Shown here piece by piece: positions 1-12,000 of a DNA stretch of 64,000 nucleotides (positions are counted from its first letter, which is position 1; each line of letters starts with the position of its first letter). The notes beneath the pieces are model-generated. The model worked only from the letters and a program-made list of their open reading frames with translations, was not told the origin of the DNA and made no database searches. This stretch comes from Diadophis punctatus similis (lineage: Eukaryota > Chordata > Lepidosauria > Squamata > Dipsadidae), in contig JALIGW010000028.1 of assembly GCA_023053685.1 (NCBI GenBank), forward strand, positions 5,505,501 to 5,569,500, read 5' to 3'. Both the position numbers and the translations under genes were made by a program.

Positions 1-870
1 ACACCCCCCCCCGCTCTCGAAACGGGAGACTTTTCCCCCTGTGGAGCAGATCCACCAAGCGCAGCAAAGAAATGGAGCCCGGGGGAACCTCTTGGCTGAC
101 CCAAGCAGAGTGGGAGGAATGCGATTTCTGGCCAATCAGCACCGTCTTTGTCTTCGCACGAGGAAGAGCGAGCGAACCAATGGGGAAGCAGTGGCGCGGC
201 TCCACCGCCGGTCTTCATTTTGCTGAGAAGTTGCTGATGCAGGGATGGGAATCCGGCCGTGAGCGGCCTTTCGCAGTCCCTGGCGGCTCCCCCCTTGCGT
301 CATGCTCATCACGCTCTGCTACTCTACCGGGAAAAGTCCCAGGTCGGACGTGCGCCCCGTCCCGTCCGCCAGTCCTGCCCCACCCCCCCCAACCCCCAGC
401 GCGAGACGCGCGTCCTACCTGGGACTTTTCCCGGTAGCTTCAGTCGCGTTCCTTGCTAATTAGCGCCCAGAGCAGAGCAGCCCCTCCCAGAAGATAACGT
501 CTCGCGATCTTCTGGGAGGGGCTGCTCTGCTCTGGACGCTATTAGCAAGGAACGCGACTGGAGCTGCTACCGGGAAAAGTCTCAGGTAGGACGCGCGCCC
601 CGCCCTGCCCCTTTTGCCGCGGCACACTTAGCATGGCCTCATGGGACAAGTGCAAAGTGGCGCTCCCCCCCAGGGTTCGCTCTGCCCCGCCCCGCGCCAC
701 CCTGTGAATAGAGGGGACTGAATCGGAAGCCTGTCGCTCGGGCGCGCGTCTGGCTGGAGGAAGAAGCGGGGGCTCAAAAATCGGGACTTTTTAAGAGGGC
801 GGGCGGGACGCGGGACAAAGCATTAAAAAGCGGGTCTGTCCCGCCAAAATCGGGACGTCTGGTCACCTTA
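1..870. mobile_element. Right part of a GC-rich hAT-like MITE (TGACCAGA-end family)
   Basis: The last ~100 bases, ending GTCTGGTCACCTTA at 870, are nearly identical to the right end of the complete element at 41107-42066, which has 8-bp target duplications. The matching left end is not in the window, so either the copy starts before base 1 or its left end is lost. The interior is very CpG-rich and holds a long palindrome at 407-597. A partial third copy of one palindrome arm lies near 310-362. How much of bases 1-300 belongs to the element is uncertain; that stretch contains two CCAAT boxes and could instead be host promoter sequence. Confidence 0.6.
407..597. repeat. Long near-perfect palindrome, arms ~90 bp
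   Basis: The arm at 407-495 is repeated in inverted orientation at 507-597 with an 11-base spacer (496-506) and few mismatches. Both arms contain the GGAAAAGTC block and the GCTGCTCTGCTCTGG block. Such a sequence can fold into a cruciform or a long hairpin RNA. Confidence 0.9.
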
Positions 871-1708
871 ACCAATAGAGGACTGGGATGCAGACACTCG
901 ACTTCTGATGAATAGCTTGGGTGTGGCTAAGCCTTGTTTCTCATCTCAGTCGTTGCTAAAAGAATCTGAAATTGATCCCAAAGTTAATTTTAAGAGTCTC
1001 TCTCTCTCTCTTTCTCTCCTGTTTAAAAGATGCAATGGAAGAGGAACAAGTTTTACCAGACAAGACTTTAAAATTGCAATGTCTAAAATTGGTATTAAAA
1101 AAGCAGCATGTCATTGTACAAGCTCTTGCCTTTTGAATATGCACATACCATGATGTACATACAAAAGCACCAATTTCAGCGCATATATTATGATGGCACC
1201 ATGCTGCTTTTGTCATTTGAATCCTGTTTCTAATACTTTTATCTTTACTGCAATTGTGAAAATTGGCCTTATCAGTTAAATAGATGGTTAGGTTGCCTTA
1301 TCCACACCAAAACATAAAGCTCAATTAACCCTGAAATTATCCAGTTGCATACAGAATAGCTAAGGGCAAAAAGCGCCATACAAATGGAGAAAATTGCCTT
1401 TTTCTAGCTGTGGTTTAAATTAATAGGGCAGGCTTTTAAGTAAAAGAAATAGGTACAGGTACATCAAATGCTGGGGGAATTTTCAAGTAGACTTGTCTAC
1501 AAATATTTCCATCATATGGCAGATGTGTAGGATGCTGACTCTGTCCTGGCTTCATATACTTCATATTTATAGTTATACAAACTTTTCCAGTGTTGTGTTT
1601 TGTTTCTTGGCTTTTTAAAAGCCATCCTTTAAGCAAAGATGAGTTTTTTAAGAGACTGGTTCTGAATACATTTCTTTACTGCTTACCATGAATCAAGATA
1701 GTTTAGAG
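871..1708. other. No gene seen; AT-rich spacer
   Basis: There is a short CT-rich run near 1000-1020. I recognise no exon, RNA gene or repeat family here. Confidence 0.5.
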
Positions 1709-2130
1709 CAGTGGTTCTCAACCTTCCTAATGCCGCGACTCTTTAATAGTTCCTCATGTTGTGGTGACCCCCAACCATGAAATAATAAAATTATTAGGAA
1801 ACTCAGGGGTGGCGTCTAACTTACCTCGCTGCTGGTTTGCTTCCTCCTGCGCTGCGTGGCTGCACCCCCAAAAAGCCAAAAACAAGATGGCGACGCATGC
1901 ATAGTGCCAGAAATTCGGCTTCTGCACATGCTCAGAAGTTCCTATGGTACAGATTTTTTTTTTGCAGTAGTCTATTTGCATGTGGGTGGACCCGCCTGGA
2001 GACAGATAGAATAGCAGTGTCTTAGTTCCTAAGACCATCGGAAATATGTGTTTTCTGATGGTCTTAGGCGACCCCTTTGAAAGGGTCGTTCGACCCCCAA
2101 AGGAGTCACGAACCAGATTGAGAACCGTTG
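1709..2130. mobile_element. SPIN-like non-autonomous hAT element
   Basis: The left end CAGTGGTTCTCAACCTTCC and the adjoining GTTGTGGTGACCCCC block match what I recall of SPIN/hAT ends. The right end, GATTGAGAACCGTTG, is its inverted counterpart. The element is flanked by a perfect 8-bp target duplication, GTTTAGAG, at 1701-1708 and 2131-2138. The interior from about 1803 differs from SPIN: it has a GGGGTGG start, TTACCTCGCTGCTGG and AAGATGGCGACGCATGC, which match the interior of a second hAT MITE family (50843-51108, 54811-55152). The copy is therefore nested or chimeric. Confidence 0.85.
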
Positions 2131-2138
2131 GTTTAGAG

Positions 2139-3326
2139 AAAAATGTTGACACACAGGTTTTCAGATGGATAAATTAAACTTCTTAGTATATAATTAAGAA
2201 AAGGATCAGTAATGCATGTTATTGATTATGACATGTAGTTATGGTAGTATATTTAAATAACATTTGGTCAACAGAATCAGAATTTCTCATTGCATATGGA
2301 TTGTGGTCTGTAAATGTTTTATGACACATTGTGTCATACAAACCCAAATATTTTTTAAAATCATGGCTTAGTATAATTTGTGAGTTCATTTTTTCATTTT
2401 CAATTCTCTACAAGGAAAGCATTTATAATTATAGCTCATAATTTTATATAACATCCTGGGTCAGGCAGACAAAGATTACCAATGTTGGTATTAAAATAGG
2501 AAAATAACCACACACAAATATATATATGGAATTTATTGCCAAAGTCTACTGTTTTACAAAGTTCAGATGATACCTGGCAGACATTATAGTTCCTCCCAAT
2601 AAAAATAACAATTCTATTCAAGTACTTGATGTTGAGCACTATGTAATTATTTTGTTGGTTTCTTGCGTTCTCTGTTTCCTTTTCTTCTTGCAGTTATTTC
2701 ATTACTAGCCTAAGTAACGTAAGTGCATAAATGAGGGGAAAAGTTGCAAGAAGAAAGCTCAAAGAATAAGAACCCCAACAATTCAACCATGAGGTATATT
2801 GATTCTCCATTATAGAAACTTTATTTTACCTAACTTATGCGTTTTCCTGAAGTATTCTTGTCAAAATAGACACACCAATGTACGACTGTATTAGTAATTG
2901 CAGTAACAGGGCTGTGTGAAACAAATGAAAGTAAAAACTGTGCATGCACACTTTTATTCAGACACCACTGAAGCTAAATTATTGCAGATACATTTATGCA
3001 GACTGCAAGACAGTTTTTGAAGTAGCTTATAAATTCTCCAAAGGACATGGCTTTTTAAATCTTCTATGCTTCAATTGCAATAGAATGTTTTGTACAGTTG
3101 TACATCACTTTGCAATTGATCTCCAAAAAGTATTTCAGAGTTGCTTTTCCCCAGGACTGACCTTTTTGGTGACTGAATATATACAGGCAAACTCTGCTTA
3201 CCAGTTGCCTTGTGCAGCAATCATTTGAAATTTTGACAGTGCTGAAAAGATAACTGTGACCAAGCTGAGCTTTTACAATCTTTGCAGCATCCCTCAGCCA
3301 CGTGTCATCATTACAATCCTATATAT
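2139..3326. other. No gene seen; AT-rich spacer
   Basis: This is AT-rich unique-looking sequence without a recognisable exon or repeat. The short ORFs here have no family features that I recognise. Confidence 0.45.
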
Positions 3327-3440
3327 CCGTTATAGCGAACCTATGGCACGGGTGCCAGAAGTGGCACGCAGAGCCATCTCTCCGGGCACGCCAGCCGTTA
3401 CTCTTCCGGGTTCCGGCACGCACATCTCTAACAGAGCAGA
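3327..3440. mobile_element. Left fragment of hAT MITE (GTGATGGCGAACC-end family)
   Basis: The start, CCGTTATAGCGAACCTATGG, and the following GTGGCACGCAGAGCCAT match the left ends at 25145 and 52052. No right end was found downstream, so the copy is truncated or decayed. Confidence 0.65.
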
Positions 3441-3724
3441 GTGAATGGAGAAATAGAGATTACAAGACAGTAAGCAGGCACACAATGAATATACATTGAA
3501 AGGAATGTGCTCGTGTTGCCTATTGTTGCATTCTTTTCCATGTATATCCCCCATTGTGTGCCTGCTTACCTTCTTGTAGTCCCTACCTCTTCAATGAATG
3601 TAAATAGAAACATTAAATCCCTACTTAGTAATTATCCTAGTGCTGAGAGTGAACATTTTAAAAGGCAGGGGAGTGTGGGAAAAGAAAAGGAAATAAAATC
3701 ATAAAGCAGTCACAGCCTTGTGAT

Positions 3725-3799
3725 TTTCCTCTTAGTAACTGCATCACTTAGTGACCGAGTTTCCAGTCCCAAATCTAGTCACTAAATGACGACTGCCTA
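3725..3799. mobile_element. Fragment of TA-flanked 'ACAGGTAGTCC' MITE
   Basis: The CTTAGTAACTGCATCACTTAG and CGACTGCCTATA blocks match the right end of the MITE family that is complete at 56826-57211. Only the last ~75 bases are recognisable. Confidence 0.5.
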
Positions 3800-3801
3800 T
3801 A

Positions 3802-4869
3802 CTGCTGTACAGTTCTATAGTTTTGCAAAGCACACCCTTCAGATGCTTCACCTTATCCATCCTTTTAGTACACATTGGTAGCGCATATACTGAAGTACAT
3901 CTAATGTGAAATCATTATAACTGATGGTGGCTCAGTCCCGTTTCTAGGGACTGATGTTGCACAAAGTGTGGATGTATGATTTACTACCAATTTTAATGGA
4001 AAACAAAACAACAAAACTAAACTACTTTTAATATGTCTTAACATTTATAAAAAAAAATTCAAATCTCCATTCACAAAATATCCCAAAATCTCCATCTACT
4101 TCATTCATAACTATTTTAAGCCTTTATTTTTTGCAATGCCACTTTATATTACCTATCCTTCTGTAGAATGGAATAAAAGAAAAAGCAATTATCAAGGCAA
4201 AATGGCCTATGAAATAGGAGGTCAATGTGAAAGAGCATAAAATTGCTACTTGTCTTAAGTTAGTTGATCAGATGAGTACAGTAATGTTATAGAATTATAC
4301 AGTCTGTTATTGATGCTACTGATTTCATATAGTAAGTCCTTAAAAACATTATGGCAATAATGATTGATTTTACATATTTAGTCCTTAAATTATTTTTAGC
4401 TCTGTTGGCTCAAGAGCAGGATAGCTTTTCTCTTATATAAAGACATAAGACCCAGGAAATATTTGCATGACTCTGTACAGCTGGAAGAGTCTTTAAGTCA
4501 AAAGAACTAGACTAAAAATTTTGATAATTTTTAAAATTCAGAATTGTTTTTATAAGGAAATGTACATAAGGCCTCTTACAGCCTGCAGTTGCTTACATAC
4601 ATAAAACTAATATTTAAATTTAATTTGGGAGTACATTAAATATAATGAACAACTTTGCTAGCATGCTACAAATATTTCAGTTTACATTTTGGTGCACTGC
4701 TGGCACTTCCTAAACTTTTATTTGGAAATATCTGTTTTCTACTTATATAAAACACAGGTGCCATCTTAGAAACACATCAAGTTGTTTTTCAGTTCAAATG
4801 ATCAAGTAATTCATAGCAGATTGTCCTAAAATGTCACAAATAACCCAAACAAAGTACAGCTGTAAAACT
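3802..4869. other. Downstream of KATNBL1; nothing recognised
   Basis: AT-rich sequence beyond the predicted KATNBL1 cleavage site. A second minus-strand AATAAA is at 4717-4722 and could serve as an alternative distal poly(A) signal. Confidence 0.4.
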
Positions 4870-6049
4870 TGTACATGGGATGTACTGTATTTATTGGTGT
4901 TTTTTTTAAATCAGTGTTAAGTTAGGAATTTGACCATGTGGCATCTACGTCTGAAAGCTTTGCAGCAACATTTGTTAGAAGAGGTAGCAGCTGCGCTGTT
5001 AAATCTGAAACGCACAAGTCTAATCAGGCTGTAAACATTTCTAGGAGTTTTAAATATCCAAAGAACAGCAGAAAAGGTTTTGAAGTGGGAAAATCTGAAC
5101 TTAAAACAGTAACATTAGTACATTTACTAAGCTGCATGTAATTCAAACTATAAAGAGGAGAATATATTAGAAAAAGTATTAAAATTCTGCAAGATATACA
5201 GAATCGCTATTCTGTTGACATCTACAGTTAACTTTTTCAATGTTCTACATTTTAATACTCTTATAATTAAGTCATACAGGTATTTAAGTAGTCAATTTAG
5301 TGGAAAACCCCACTTCAATATATTTTAGTGTGCAAAACATTTCAAAATTATTTGTACACAATTTGTGTAAACACTTTGATTTTTTTCAAAGGAATTTCCA
5401 TCCCTCTATATAGTTATTTAATATATTGGCTATATGATATCCTAATATATTGGCTATTTGCAATTCTAGTAGTTAAGGCCTCTTTGCTAGATGCAGTTTT
5501 TCAGTAGTGCAACAAAAATAGTCTTTAATATTTTGATTAATATAGCAGACACATTTCAGAAATTCAGTATATCAAAACTGTCGAAATATTTAACATATTT
5601 GAAAATACATTTTTACAGTTCATAAGAAAAACATGATTTTAAAAAATCTTTATGGCGAATGACCTTTTGTGGTTCCTAGTAATGGTTTTCAATTCTGTCT
5701 TCACAATTCAGTTTTGTTGTATTATATAGTTATGTAGAAGAAACACTTTCACGATTTCACCAGGTAACTGAAAATATCCCCCAAATGCGGCAAAGGCATA
5801 CATACAGTTTTCATAGTGCACTTTCACCTCACTGAAGTAAAAGTTGCTCCTGTTAGATTTTTTTTCCACTTCAATGTGAAGCAGATGGATATTTAGTGTT
5901 CGCATTAAATAATCCAATGGTCTAGCCTTCTTCTGTCCAAGACAGTCCTCAGATGAGGAATTATTTGGAAAGAGTATCTTGCTTAGTGTTACTGTTGACA
6001 GTTTCTGTTTAAGCACTGAGTACACACATAGCTTTGTCCTCCAGGTATA
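4870..6049 (-). other. KATNBL1: KATNBL1 3'UTR with poly(A) signal
   Basis: The region follows the stop codon at 6050-6052 on the minus strand. The first canonical AATAAA on this strand is at 4895-4890. It is followed within ~20 bases by possible cleavage sites and then by a GU-rich stretch (minus strand of about 4860-4820). That gives a 3'UTR of roughly 1.2 kb. The 105-codon open frame inside it (5708-6025) starts without a splice site in frame and resembles nothing I know. The exact 3' end is inferred. Confidence 0.6.
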
Positions 6050-6082
6050 TCAGTGTAACTGTAACAAATAAGATTCCACTTC
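6050..6082 (-). CDS. KATNBL1: KATNBL1 coding exon 9 (terminal), residues 295-304
   Basis: A pyrimidine-rich acceptor, TTATTTTTTTTAG, precedes GAAGTGGAATCT. The exon encodes [10 protein letters not shown] followed by TGA, and I recall the human protein ending in DVDAYLLQLH. Exon 8 ends exactly on a codon boundary, so this exon starts in phase 0. Confidence 0.95.
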   Translation of the reverse strand, partial: EVESYLLQLH

Positions 6083-9000
6083 CTAAAAAAAATAATATAG
6101 AAGCAGTAAAGCACATTAATTCAAAAAGTAATTCATAAAACCAAGCCTCTCTTTGAATGACAGCCGTTAACAGTTCAAAACCCAGAATGCTGGCTGAGGA
6201 ATTCTGGGAGTTGAAGTCCACACATCTGCCAAGCTGCCAAAGTTGAGAAACACTGCTTTAGCAAACACTTGCATGTTTATCTCTATTCTTACTCAGAAAT
6301 TTATTTGTAGAAACATAATAAAAACACCCCATGCTTACGTACAGGGTTTAAAAAGATTATCAGAGCATTTGAAGTGTTACCTAGGAACGGTAATACAACA
6401 CAGCTTGTGAACGGCCAACCAGTATATACTGTAGGTAGTTCTCGACTTTCAACAGTTCAATTAGGGACCATTTGAAGTTATGCCGGCACTGAAAAAACTA
6501 ACTTATGACCATTTTTCACGCTTATGACTGTTGATTCATTCTCATGGTCACGTGATTTACATTTGGATGCTTGACAATTAACTCATATTTATGTCAGTGT
6601 CCCGCAGTGATGTGATCCCCTTTTGCGACCTTCTGACAAGCAAAGTCAATGTGGAAACCAGATTTACTTAACAACCATGTTACTAATTTAGTAATTACTA
6701 ATTACTGAAAGAATTGCAGTGATTCATTAACAAATGTGGCAAGAAAAGCCGTAAAATGGAGCAAAACTCACTTAACAAATTTCTCACTTAGCAACATAAA
6801 TTTCTGGCTCAACTGTGGTTGTAAATTAATGACTAGCTGTATTTCATTAGTGAATTATAGTTAAACAAACTTATAGCTTAGCTTAATATATTAACATCAT
6901 TACTAAAATATTTTGGTAACTCATATGTCCTTTAGTGCCTGTTCAGGTTTTAATTTAACACCTATACAATAACAAGTAAACTGACCTAGAAACATAACCT
7001 TTGACATACAAAAAATATCGCCCTGTATCTCCCATTTGATGAACTAAGCAACACAGTATAAACTAGAGTTGTCTTTAATTTGCTCAGATAATTAATTCCC
7101 CAATTATGCTGAAAGTTCTATTTTGTATTCATGTGAATGCATGTAGAACCTCCACTCCTAACTTTTCTATTTCAATTTAACAAGGCTAGAGGGGGGGATA
7201 ACTAATGCAGAGATATTACGAGACAATACTATATACATTTCTGTCCTTGATGTATAAATAACATGCACTACTCAGAGCCTTATGTCTGCAATACAGGAAA
7301 TAGTATTCTCTATTATCTGCAAGATAACACGATGTCCTTTATATGGTTATTCTGTGAATGCTAAGAATGATTGTGCTGACAGTTCTATGAAATATTAAAA
7401 AACCAGTTGTTCTCTGCTAAACAAGGAGGTAACATTTAAGTGCTTTTTTTTAAATGAAAAGCAAAGATTGAGATAATAAACACATAAAATAACCAAGGGT
7501 TAAGAGACAGAAAGACGAGCAGACATATAAACCAGATTCAATTTCTATCTCAATAGTGACTAGAGGGAGAGATGTGAGAGGATTGCTTGACTAGCCCAGT
7601 ATTTGCTTGAACACCCGTGCATTGATATACAGAGAAAAATACTGTTAATTCTAAATAATTAACCTCAAATGGAGAAATAAAATCACTCAATAGGCTATCT
7701 TCAAAGTTACATAATGGGGTTTCGGCTCATGCCAAGGGACTCCCCATCGCCAACATAGCTCTGGCGAATCTAACTCTTTAAATTAGACTTTGAGCATCAC
7801 AGCAAGGGAAGGGGAGAAGAATATATATTTGGTACACATCACTATAAGTTAAATTATATAAACTTAAGACCATAAATTAATTTAAAAAATATATTATCAT
7901 CAAATAGATTTCTATTACCTTTGCTATATTACCCGTATATCCTGGAACCAAAGTAAGATGATTTTCTTGTTTCCACAATATACTTAATTGTTCTTTTAAA
8001 ATCTGAATATTTCTAAGAAAGAAAGCCAAAAATATGGAATATCAATGCAATAAATAAAGAGCAATCAGTGTCTCATTGTAACTATCTTACCTAGATTTCA
8101 AATATATGACCAATTGTATCTTTAGTAAGTTACTGGCCAATGCAGAAAAAATGTTTTTAATAATTGTAGCTGAAATTTGAGAAGGTCATCACAACATTCC
8201 ATCAATCTTCGAGCAGGTTTTAACTTATGTTCTATAATTTTTTTCTTGCATTATGCTGCAGACCTCAATAAATGCCATATTTTCAAGATCAGAAATACAT
8301 TATTACTGTAGGAACGAAAGCACTGGGTACTGTCCGCTAAGAAGTGTTGGCTGGCCTTTTCTGACATGCCACTTGCTTTGTGGAATATCATTCTACCAGA
8401 GATTAGATGGGCCCCAACCCTACTGGCTTTTCACAAGACCCTAAAAACTTGGTTTTGAGCTAGAGCCTGGGGACCTGGAAGTGAGATGGAGCTCATCTCT
8501 TGGCTTCGTTAATGGTTATTTTATTTGCTTGACTGCTATATTTTTTATTTTATATAACGTATTTGTTTTTATCTATTTTACTGTAAGCCCCCCAAAGTTA
8601 CATATATAAGATGGATAGCTATATAACTCAAATAAACAATTCTATGTGAATCTCACATTGACAAAATTTCTTTGAAATTGTTATTCAAGTTAGTGATTTC
8701 TTTTTACCTTCAGTTTCACATATCAAAAAGTATAGATAACATGTTATTGAAGATTAGGCAAGAAAATCTACAATGAGTCATACTTTCTAGCTCTAATAGA
8801 AAAAATTTTATCCATTTTTATAGCAGAGTTTTCAATACTAAGTGAAAGGGAAAGATCCGCACTATCAAACTTCTTGAATACTGTTTAATCTGATCATGTT
8901 TAGAATTGCTCCCAACAGTACTGTATGTTCAAAACATCTAGTTTTTTTAATCAGGAAAGTTTTTAGTTGTTAAAAAAATATCCAACGTGTTTTAGGCACT

Positions 9001-12000
9001 AGCTAAAAGTTTAGCAGTCATACTAAAAGCCACACTGCATGTTTAAAATTGGTAACTTACCCATCTTCTATCTTATCCGTATAGACAGAAAGTTCTGACC
9101 ACCACCTCTTAATCACAGCCTGAAGCCAATTTAAACCAACAATTACATATCTAGGGGAAAAGAAATCATTATGGTAAGACTTTATTCTGAAAACTGTTTA
9201 AACATTGGCAAAATATTCCTTAAAACAGTTGCAAACTACTAAGAAATCTTTCAAATCAAATTTCTTTTTTTTAATGAATGGAAAAAACAACCAGAATAAT
9301 TCTTCCTAATAATGTATTAAGGTTTTTTTTTTCTTAGAAGGCATAAGCGCACCAGTGTGCCTACCGTCCCTGTCCTACTGTCCCCATTTATTTGTACTCA
9401 TTTCATGTGCTCATGTCCATGTTTATACTTATACCTGTTATCTGTACTTGTTTGACAAATACCGTATTTTTCGGAGTATAAGACGCACTGGAGTATAAGA
9501 CGCACCTAGATTTTAGAGGAGGAAAACAAGGAAAAAAGTATTCTGAACCAAATGGTGTAGTAATATATTATTTAATAAAATACCAGTGTAGCAGAATACT
9601 TTTTACAACCATGTATACTTTTTACAAACTTCAAACTTGACAGCTCTAAGACTAGTGGACTTCAACTCCCAGAATTCCTCCTCCAGTCATGCTAGATGGG
9701 GTAATTAGAAGGCAAAAACACCCCAGTTTTTGCAAAAAACGGCCTGTTTTTCGCTCATTTTTTTTTGCAAAATCAGGGCATGCAGAGGGTTTGGGAAGCC
9801 TGCAGAGCACTCCTAGGGGGTGGGGGAAGGCAAAAACGCCCCCATTTTTGCAAAAAAAGGCCCGTTTTTCACAAAAATAGGATGTGGGTACGGGGCTTCG
9901 GGAGGCCATAAATGGCTGTATTCGGTGTATAAGACGCACCGACATTTCCACCCTCTTTTGGGGGCAAAAAGTTGTGTCTTATACTCCGAAAAATATGGTA
10001 AATAAAAATAAATAAAAATGTCTTGAGTTATATGGGTATAACTCAACCAAGTTATTATTGAGAAACATTTTTTCCAAGTCATTCTGTTCAGCAACACTAC
10101 TTTTCGTTTTCCCAAAATCTTTTTTATTCAAACAGGCTTAAGCAACTAAACTGACATACATTGATTGTTTTTAAATATATAAATAGTAGAAGACACTTCT
10201 TTAGCATCAGTAAATCAGGCTGAGAAAGACTAAGTGCAAATATAAAATTGTTGTAGAACAGATGGCTTTTTAGCATCCCTTACTTTAACCCATCCTGCCT
10301 GAGATTTTGGAATGTATAGCTCAGCAACACTGGAAAGGCCACATATTTGTCCTGCATGTTAGGACAATGAGACCAATAAAATCACTGTTGATCCCACCCT
10401 TGACATCAAGTCTATGAATTTATCAGAAATAACAAACTATGAACAGTAAGGATTAACTTTTATTTTTATTTTCTAATCACAAAAGAAATATTTTTTAAAA
10501 AACTTACTCTTCAAATTTGCTTTTAAGGATTAATTTTACTAATGGTAGAAGGTCTACACAGCAACCAACAGAAATATAAGGTTTTTCTTCCTGTAAACTG
10601 AAACAAGGCGTTATTAGTATGCATAAATATACACTTTCAGACTCCATTAACCCCTTCCTCTAGATTTTTCATTTACCTGCTGGTAAGGACAGGGAGGCAA
10701 TCTACAACTACTCCCAGATCTTCTATCCTAGAAATATCATGAAAATACACCATTAATCACTGCTTTGTGTAATTCTTCAATGCATTTCACAAGACAATAT
10801 CAATACTTTAAGGGCAGTGTATTAGAAATAGCTGGATTTTATTACATTAATTTACACAGATAAATAAAGTCCGTGCATATTAGGCCTATGAAGAATTCCC
10901 ACAGGTTTCTAAATTATGGTCTTGCATTCCATTATTATCTCATTATTATTATGATTTGTCACATAGTCAGTCAGATGTTTAGACTGGATCTGACATTTAT
11001 GCACTTTCCCAAGAACCTGGGATATGTAGATGTTCTTGTTTGATGGTGTTAAATATATCATTGCAGAATATAAGCTGTAAGCTGTTCCTTGCAGGAAACG
11101 CCCAATCAGTTCCATTTTCTTTGTATAAATAATCCTACCTATAACCTCCCCCCACCCCTCAGACACACACAACGTGACTTCAGTTCAGCCTATTTACCTC
11201 ACTAAATAGGCTACAAGTTCACTTATACTTCTCCTCTTCCAAAAGGTTAAAGCTACATTCAGCCGGAGATTTCTACTGAAGAGAACTTGGGCCATTGTAT
11301 CATGATCTTCAGAAACCTAGAAATACAAGAACAGTGTAAGTGTTCTGAGCCAAGAACTATGATTTTATGAATTTTCTATCAGCTGAATCTATTAAAGATA
11401 TCTATATGCAGCTCCGCACAAGTTGTTTAATGATAAATAATGGAATGGTAGCAACTGTTGCTCATGGAATAGGAGAGATTATTTCAGAATGCTGACAGAA
11501 TGCTCATGAATGGATTTTTTTATTTTACTTATTTACTTAGATTTTAAAATGCATTGTTCCAGACAACTCAGTGTTCAGAGGTCACCTTGTTGTTGAACTT
11601 TACCTACAGAAGCTTGAATTTATATAAGAATTGTTTTTATAGATAGTATTTTGTGAAACTTGTCTTAAGTCCATGTTTGATGCATTATTCTACAAATAAT
11701 ACAAGGAGTTGTTGCCAGACATTGCTCTAATTTGCATGTTCCTCTATAGTATGAAGGAACAAAATAATAATAATAAAAAGGTTGTTGCATTAGCCTACTG
11801 GAATAATAGTAATTTATATAGCCAGCACATTCTGTTTGTCTTCTGAAAGAAAGACAGAATGTAGTCACAGCATGACGGCCTTCTTTCCAGCAGTGGTAAT
11901 AATTACAGAAAAGGAATGGAATGGAAAAAAGCATTTACATTAGATTTTCAATTACATACTTGTTCTATTCACACTGAACTATTTTCTGTATGTTATGAAA

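Larger units (their letters stand above)
6083..9060 (-). other. KATNBL1 introns 8-9: content
   Basis: Besides exon 8 (7919-8012) the stretch contains a MITE end at 6190-6255, a TA-flanked MITE at 6429-6839 and a LINE 3' end at 8320-8640. I see nothing functional in the rest. Confidence 0.5.

Noticed and set aside
4922..4957. Candidate terminal KATNBL1 exon encoding D-V-D-A on the minus strand
   Set aside because: The match to the expected DVDA was tempting. The following residues do not fit, and 6050-6082 encodes the full conserved C terminus with a better acceptor and correct phase.
5708..6025. 105-codon minus-strand open frame just after the KATNBL1 stop
   Set aside because: It lies in the 3'UTR, no splice acceptor joins it in frame, and the true terminal exon (6050-6082) ends in a stop before it. 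It resembles no family I recognise.
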